A stretch of 64,000 bases of DNA from GCA-003244245 sp050699635. Lineage in GTDB: Bacteria > Actinomycetota > Actinomycetes > Mycobacteriales > Pseudonocardiaceae. Location: assembly GCA_050699635.1 (NCBI GenBank), contig JBOHFK010000001.1:112730-176729 (forward strand). Reading direction: 5' to 3'. The notes beneath the pieces were generated by a model. The model saw only the letters and a list, made by a program, of their open reading frames with translations, did not search any database and was not told the DNA's origin. The position numbers were made by a program, and so were the translations under genes. Positions 59,886 to 64,000 of this stretch are shown here, piece by piece (within the stretch, counting starts at the first letter, position 1; each line of letters begins with the position of its first letter).

Positions 59886-60745
59886 GTCAACTCCTCGATG
59901 CGGCGGACCAGCAGGGCTCGGGTCTCCTGGGGTGTGCGGGCGTGCACCTGGATGCGCCGCAACGTGTTGCGGTAGGTCATGATCTCGCCCCGGTCCTCGT
60001 AGTAGGTGCCCCGGGTTGGCGCTTCGGTGTAGGCGATTCCGGGGTCGCCTTCCAACTCGGGCGGGAATGTCAGGACTATGAAGGTCCCGTCGATCCCGGC
60101 GTGCACACCGGCCTCCAGCGGCAGCACCTGAATGGTGAGGGTGGGCAGATCGAGGAGCTTGACCAGGTGCTCCAGTTGCTCGACCAGAACCTGTGGCTCA
60201 CCGGCGGGCCGGTAGAGCACCGACTCGTCCAGCACGCACCAGACGGTCGGTGGGTCCGGCTGCCGGGTGAGCACGTCCTGGCGGGTCATCCGCAGCTCGA
60301 CGCGGCGGGCGAATTCGGCGTCGGCCAACTCCGGCTCGGCGGCCCGGATGACGGCCTTGGCGTAGGCCGGGGTCTGGAACAGGCCCGGCACGATCATCGA
60401 GTCGTATCTGTCGATCCGCACGGCCGAGGACTCCATGGCCAGATAGAGGTCAAACCACTCCGGCGCGGTGCCCTTGAACGGGATCCACCAGTCGCGGCCT
60501 TTGCGGGCACTGTCGACCAGATCCAGGAACGCCGGGATGCGCTCGGCCGCGCCGTAGAAGTCGAGCAGCACCTCCAGTTCGGGGCCCTTGGGCAGGTTGC
60601 GCATGGTCTCCAGATGCGAGACATGCGAGATGACGCAGCGCAGCCGCTCGGCCACCTGCTCGCGCTTAAACCCGGCAGCCTCCCGGAGCCGGCGTAACTC
60701 CAAGGCCACGTAGCGCTTGAGCACGGTCGGAGTCGATACCGCCAT
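59882..60745 (-). CDS. XRE helix-turn-helix regulator with DUF5753 domain
   Basis: A 287-residue protein from ATG 60745 with AAGGA upstream. The N-terminal HTH is LELRRLREAAGFKREQVAERLRCVISHVSHLET (about residues 14-46), the family to which WhiJ-like regulators belong. The remainder is a DUF5753 domain: IVPGLFQTPAYAKAVIRAAEP, LDESVLYRPAGEPQVLVEQL, TIQVLPLEAGVHAGIDGTFIVLTFP. It is the regulatory partner of the downstream DUF397 gene and is divergent from a cluster of small genes (61036-61919). Confidence 0.9.
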   Translation of the reverse strand: MAVSTPTVLKRYVALELRRLREAAGFKREQVAERLRCVISHVSHLETMRNLPKGPELEVLLDFYGAAERIPAFLDLVDSARKGRDWWIPFKGTAPEWFDLYLAMESSAVRIDRYDSMIVPGLFQTPAYAKAVIRAAEPELADAEFARRVELRMTRQDVLTRQPDPPTVWCVLDESVLYRPAGEPQVLVEQLEHLVKLLDLPTLTIQVLPLEAGVHAGIDGTFIVLTFPPELEGDPGIAYTEAPTRGTYYEDRGEIMTYRNTLRRIQVHARTPQETRALLVRRIEELT

Positions 60746-60847
60746 CTGTAATTCCTTCGTCCTCCTCCTGGGGTGGATGGCGTCGATTGGCTCGGCGGCG
60801 CGCTCATCACCCGAACGGACCCACCCGCGTGGCTTCCGAAGTACCGA

Positions 60848-60900
60848 GTTACTCTGTAACATGATACGGCGTTACGGTGTTGGTATGTCACGAACACCGT
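60848..60900. promoter_or_regulatory. Cluster of inverted repeats in the divergent promoter region
   Basis: GTTAC-TCT-GTAAC lies at 60848-60860, with a further GTTAC at 60871-60875. ACGGTGTT (60874-60881) pairs with AACACCGT (60893-60900). The cluster is 103 bp upstream of the XRE gene and 136 bp upstream of the first small ORF, so it could be the operator for both directions. Binding by the XRE protein is inferred. Confidence 0.5.
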
Positions 60901-61035
60901 AGCCCCTGGTGGAGCAGCGGCACTACCGGGATCGCCCATGCGGTCCGCCAGGGTCCACAGCCGGCGGCGGCCCCGTTTCGCTTCCCCCGATGTGCGGGCG
61001 GGGCCGCTGCCTACCAACCGATCAGGGAGCCTGCG

Positions 61036-61095
61036 ATGTCGATGGTCTTCCCGCCTGCGCGGCTCGGCGCGCTGATAGTCAGGGGCGGGACATGA
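61036..61095 (+). CDS. 19-residue leader peptide ORF
   Basis: ATG 61036 follows AGGGAG by 6 nt and reads MSMVFPPARLGALIVRGGT to a TGA that overlaps the next gene's ATG (ATGA at 61092-61095). The good ribosome site and the stop-start overlap suggest translational coupling. It is too short to name; it may be a coupling leader or a real micropeptide. Confidence 0.45.
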   Translation: MSMVFPPARLGALIVRGGT

Positions 61096-61397
61096 ACCCG
61101 GTCATCGAGCAGCTTCGGCGGCTGTGCCGGGTCGGTTTCCGCGGCGAGCGGCTGTTCAACCACGCCGGCGACCTAGCCCTCGTCCACTACACCCGTGACG
61201 TCCAGGGTCTGCGCGAGGTGGTGCTCGTCTACAGCGACCATAGGGCGTTGGCCTACCGCACCCGCGACCTGCTCGACCTGGACAGCCCGTTGCACGTCAC
61301 GGACAACGCGATGGAGTGGCGCCTGCACGGCGATGTCGTGTCCGTGGTCAATGCGCTGCTGTCGCTCCCGGCGGTCGGTGGTGGTGTGGGTGGCTGA
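61092..61397 (+). CDS. Small hypothetical protein, 101 aa
   Basis: ATG 61092, coupled to the upstream mini-ORF. The product (MNPVIEQLRRLCRVGFRGER, HYTRDVQGLREVVLVYSDHR, WRLHGDVVSVVNALLSLPAV) looks like a compact alpha/beta protein with no known motif. It starts a run of three overlapping small genes divergent from the XRE/DUF397 pair. Unknown function. Confidence 0.65.
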   Translation: MNPVIEQLRRLCRVGFRGERLFNHAGDLALVHYTRDVQGLREVVLVYSDHRALAYRTRDLLDLDSPLHVTDNAMEWRLHGDVVSVVNALLSLPAVGGGVGG

Positions 61398-61665
61398 TCG
61401 GCTCTACACGATCCCGATCACCTGCTGCCTCGACGGGCAGGCGCACGAGGTGACCGACGAGAACGTGGCCGTCGGGAATCACTCGGGCGAATACCAGGCG
61501 CTCTGCGGCCATCGAGTGTCGGCCTCGCCGATGGTCGCACCCGTCGGGCAACCGTGCCGACGGTGTACCGCAGTGTCGGCCGCCGCCCACCCGGTCACCG
61601 CCCCGGCCCGGCGCCGCCTCGGGTGGCTGCGGCGGGTCCTGCTGCTGGGCCGACCCGGAACATGA
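61390..61665 (+). CDS. Small Cys/His-rich hypothetical protein, 91 aa
   Basis: GTG 61390 overlaps the preceding gene by 8 bp. Residues YTIPITCCLDGQAHEV, YQALCGHRVSASPM and GQPCRRC give several Cys and His residues in a zinc-ribbon-like spacing (CGH..CxxC). The C-terminus is Arg/Leu-rich (ARRRLGWLRRVLLLGR). I recall similar small proteins near DUF397 genes in related actinobacteria, but have not checked. Zinc binding is inferred. Confidence 0.65.
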   Translation: MADRLYTIPITCCLDGQAHEVTDENVAVGNHSGEYQALCGHRVSASPMVAPVGQPCRRCTAVSAAAHPVTAPARRRLGWLRRVLLLGRPGT

Positions 61666-61919
61666 TCCGGGACAGTCCCTACTACTGCGGGTGGACGATC
61701 GTCGGGCGTGACGCGCTGGCCCATTTCATTGCCTCCCGCGACTTCCCGACGGCGGGCTCATCGTGTCGTGCCTGGTGTGGTGACACGGTGATCGTCATCG
61801 GTCTCACCCTGGACGCCCGCGAGCTCCGGCGGCACTGCGCTGAGTGCAACCACCGCCTCCGACAGCTGTCCACCACGCCCACACCCACCCGGGTTCGCCC
61901 TGCCCCACCGGTAGAGTGA
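61662..61919 (+). CDS. Small Cys-containing hypothetical protein, 85 aa
   Basis: ATG 61662 overlaps the previous stop (ATGA). It begins MIRDSPYYCGWTIVGRDALA and contains SSCRAWCGDTVIVIGLTL and RRHCAECNHRLRQL, so CxxxC and CxxC pairs that could bind a metal. The Pro/Thr-rich tail looks disordered. It ends the overlapping set of small genes. Unknown function. Confidence 0.65.
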   Translation: MIRDSPYYCGWTIVGRDALAHFIASRDFPTAGSSCRAWCGDTVIVIGLTLDARELRRHCAECNHRLRQLSTTPTPTRVRPAPPVE

Positions 61920-61929
61920 TCTGTCGCGG

Positions 61930-62802
61930 GTGGTGCGAAAGTGGGTTCAGGTGGACCTCGAGCCGGTGAGCACCGAGCTGTACGCGCTACCTCGCGACGA
62001 GTTCACCGCCGCTCGCAACGCCGCCGCCAAGCGGGCCCGTGAGCAGGGTCACCGCGAGCTGGCCGAGCGGATCGGCGCGCTGCGCCGGCCCTCCACGGCG
62101 GCGTGGCTGGTCAACCAGCTGGTCCGGGAGCATCCCGATGAGGTCCGCGCCCTGGTGGAGCTGGGGGATGGGCTGCGGGAGGCGCAGCGCACGTTACAGG
62201 GGGAGCAGTTGCGCCGGCTGTCCAGACAGCGGCATGAACTGGTGCAGACCCTGGTGCACCAGGCGCAGGCGTTGGCTCGTACGGCCGGCCATCCCGTCGG
62301 CGACGCAGTCACCCACGAGTTGGGGAATACCTTCACTGCTGCGGTGAACAGCGCGGCGGCAGCCCAGGCGTTGACCAGTGGGCGGCTCACCTCGGCTCTC
62401 GACCCCGCCGACGCGGCCGCCGAACTGTTCTCCGGAGCAGGCGCCGACGCAGTTCCCCGGAACCCGCCCGACCTGGACAGCGGCACGCCTTCCGGGATCG
62501 ATCAGGACGAGGAGCTGCACCGGGACCTCGAGCGCGCTCGCAGCGAGGCAACCGATGCCGACACCACCCGCGACGCGGCGAAACATGCGCTGGCCGACGC
62601 CGATCAGGCCTCGCGTGACGCGGCCGCGGCGGTGCAGGAGTTGCGCGCCCGCCTTGAGGCCGCCGAGGGAATCGAGCACGAGGCGCGCCGCCGAGCCCAG
62701 TCGGCTCAGCGGGATTTCGAGGCCGCGGACCGCGCAGCCCGGGAGTCGCAGCGGCGGGTGCAAGACCTGGAGCGCCGGCTCGCCCCGCGCCGGAGCCGGT
62801 GA
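61930..62802 (+). CDS. Coiled-coil hypothetical protein conserved in actinobacteria
   Basis: A 290-residue soluble protein. The N-terminal block TELYALPRDEFTAARNAAAKRA and LRRPSTAAWLVNQLVREHPDEV is a recognisable actinobacterial family of unknown function. The C-terminal half (about 195-285) is Ala/Arg/Glu-rich heptad-like coiled coil. No signal peptide. GTG start, 10 nt after the small-gene run, so possibly in the same transcript. Confidence 0.75.
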   Translation: MVRKWVQVDLEPVSTELYALPRDEFTAARNAAAKRAREQGHRELAERIGALRRPSTAAWLVNQLVREHPDEVRALVELGDGLREAQRTLQGEQLRRLSRQRHELVQTLVHQAQALARTAGHPVGDAVTHELGNTFTAAVNSAAAAQALTSGRLTSALDPADAAAELFSGAGADAVPRNPPDLDSGTPSGIDQDEELHRDLERARSEATDADTTRDAAKHALADADQASRDAAAAVQELRARLEAAEGIEHEARRRAQSAQRDFEAADRAARESQRRVQDLERRLAPRRSR

Positions 62803-62926
62803 GAAGCGTGGACCCGGTGCGCTGAAGCGGTGCAGATCGTGCTGTAGATCTGATAGCGAGCAGGTAACCTCGACAATGACAGCGGCTTGCGTAGTCGAGG
62901 GGCCCCGTGACCCGGGAGGTGGTGGG

Positions 62927-63565
62927 GTGGCTCCTGAGCTGCCAGGGGTGTTCGCTTGGCTGTCCCCGATCCTCACCTCCTACGGATATCTGGCCGTTTT
63001 CGGGTTCCTGTTCGTTGAGAGTTTCGGTGCGCCGGTCCCTGGCCAGACGATGCTCATGGCAGCGGGAGTGTTCGCCGGCGCCGGGAAACTCAATGTTGTC
63101 GCCGTCGCGTTGCTGGGTTTCCTCGCGGCGGTCGCCGGCGACAACGTCGGTTACCTGATCGGGCATTTCGGTGGCCGGCGGCTGGTGCTGCGCTTCGGCC
63201 GCTACATCTTTGTGACCGAGCAACGGCTCAAAAAGGCCGAGCACTTTTTCGGCCGCCATGGTGCCAAGATCGTCGGCTTCGCCCGGTTCATCGACGGCTT
63301 ACGCCAGCTCAACGGCGTCGTCGCGGGGATCGCCAGGATGCCTTGGCGGCAATTTCTTGCGTTCAACGCGCTGGGCGCGGCTGCCTGGGTAGCGGTGTGG
63401 ACCTCCGTGGGTTACCTGGCTGGCGGCCACCTCACCGAGATCTACCAGGAATTTCCCCGCTATCAGGTCCTTGTGCTCATCGTTGTTGGCGCCGTCATCA
63501 TTGCCGTCGTGGCCCACTGGCTGTGGCGCAGGCAACGCCAGAGCCGCGGTACCGCTACCCGGTGA
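62927..63565 (+). CDS. DedA-family membrane protein
   Basis: A 212-residue protein. GTG 62927 is preferred (GGGAGG 7 nt upstream) over an ATG at 62876. It carries the DedA/SNARE-associated pattern: FGFLFVESFGAPVPGQTMLMAAGVFA, AGDNVGYLIGHFGGRRLVLRFGRY, FFGRHGAKIVGFARFIDGLRQLNGVVAGIARMPWRQF. Re-entrant loops and about four to six helices are expected. DedA proteins are proposed flippases for undecaprenyl phosphate or phosphatidylethanolamine. Confidence 0.92.
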   Translation: MAPELPGVFAWLSPILTSYGYLAVFGFLFVESFGAPVPGQTMLMAAGVFAGAGKLNVVAVALLGFLAAVAGDNVGYLIGHFGGRRLVLRFGRYIFVTEQRLKKAEHFFGRHGAKIVGFARFIDGLRQLNGVVAGIARMPWRQFLAFNALGAAAWVAVWTSVGYLAGGHLTEIYQEFPRYQVLVLIVVGAVIIAVVAHWLWRRQRQSRGTATR

Positions 63566-63617
63566 CTGCTTTCCGGGTCTGCCCGGCATACTCCGACGCC
63601 ACCGTGAGCGCGGTTGG

Positions 63618-64000
63618 TCAGGTCGCTTGGTCGCTTGGGGTTGCTGATCGCGATTTACTGCCCTTGTCACCTCCTCCCACAGTGTCGAGTACGGCGCGAG
63701 CCTGTTGATCGACCAGGCGCGTGAACAGTTGTTGCGCATACCCGAAGATGACCGCCCATGCGAGAATCTGTGGAGATGTGTCCAGTGTGAGACCGGGTAG
63801 GACATCGCCGCTGATGAGCAGAAGACCGAGAAACGCAGTAATAGCGCCCGTTGGCAGTTTGAGAACGGCGAGTGCGACCGGAAGACCGTAGGTCTCCGAC
63901 GAACCGCGGATGCCTCGTATCGCCGCCGCGGCCGCTACCGCCGCGGCGATGAGACCGATCAGCTCAATAATGAACAGATCCGCCCGTCCCGTGGTTCTTG
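63618..64000 (-). CDS. C-terminal part of a multi-helix membrane protein, truncated by the window end
   Basis: On the reverse strand the frame is open from the window edge to a stop at 63618-63620. It encodes FIIELIGLIAAAVAAAAAI, LAVLKLPTGAITAFLGLLLI and ILAWAVIFGYAQQLFTRLVD, followed by a polar tail, giving two or three helices. No family name is certain; the last block resembles the end of uncharacterised actinobacterial membrane proteins. The N-terminus lies beyond 64000. Confidence 0.65.
   Translation of the reverse strand, partial: RTTGRADLFIIELIGLIAAAVAAAAAIRGIRGSSETYGLPVALAVLKLPTGAITAFLGLLLISGDVLPGLTLDTSPQILAWAVIFGYAQQLFTRLVDQQARAVLDTVGGGDKGSKSRSATPSDQAT

Overview
The window is GC-rich actinobacterial chromosome, coding on both strands, with frequent GTG/TTG starts, 4-bp start/stop overlaps and many short palindromic or tandem repeats between genes. 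Gene order follows, from memory, the conserved block around Mycobacterium tuberculosis Rv1596-Rv1633: nadC, hisD-hisC-hisB, hisH-hisA(priA)-hisF-hisI, trpE, a Trp-associated membrane protein, trpC-trpB-trpA, lgt, pyk, tesB, then uvrB, coaE, rpsA, polA and a PdtaR-type ANTAR regulator. A mycothiol-dependent-enzyme-type protein, DUF397/XRE-DUF5753 genes, PriA without a visible trpF and a large SARP regulator suggest Pseudonocardiales or a near relative. Genus and species cannot be read from this sequence.

Layout. Positions 1-10.1 kb: end of NAD synthesis, an exported M14 carboxypeptidase, and a histidine pathway split in two by a reverse-strand SPFH/NfeD membrane pair and a hypothetical gene. 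10.1-17 kb: a TetR gene facing an almost gap-free trp operon, then lgt. 17-20 kb: a frameshifted DUF2461 gene, pyruvate kinase and acyl-CoA thioesterase II. 20-25.6 kb: an accessory cluster of a giant SARP-AAA-TPR regulator, an SRPBCC protein and a divergent methyltransferase, followed by a decayed serine hydrolase. 25.6-36 kb: uvrB, DUF402, coaE-grpB, rpsA, a methyltransferase, a decayed haem peroxidase and polA. 36-42.5 kb: a branched-chain amino-acid-type ABC transporter (livHMGF with a convergent binding lipoprotein) with two unusual N-terminal extensions, and the ANTAR regulator. 42.7-49.8 kb: tRNA-Leu(CAA), a C39-like protein, a desaturase, an L,D-transpeptidase, DUF2127, FIST and GDPD proteins. 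50-57.4 kb: a one-polypeptide extracellular hydrolase/ABC ATPase with its permease, a TerC protein behind a probable yybP-ykoY riboswitch, and TreZ. 57.8-64 kb: an MDMPI/MarR divergent pair with paired operators, a VOC remnant, an XRE/DUF397 module facing small cysteine-rich genes, a coiled-coil protein, DedA and a partial membrane protein.

Most of the window is ordinary core metabolism. The unusual material is the hydrolase-ABC fusion with its permease (50.7-54.4 kb), the XRE/DUF397 locus with divergent translationally coupled small cysteine/histidine proteins (59.6-61.9 kb), the extended LivH and LivF, and several families of non-coding repeats in gaps or at 5' ends of housekeeping genes. 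Six loci are visibly broken or residual: DUF2461, serine hydrolase, haem peroxidase, a membrane protein, a permease stub and a VOC protein. This marks the gaps between core operons as sites of gene turnover. All coordinates were read by hand; no database search was run.
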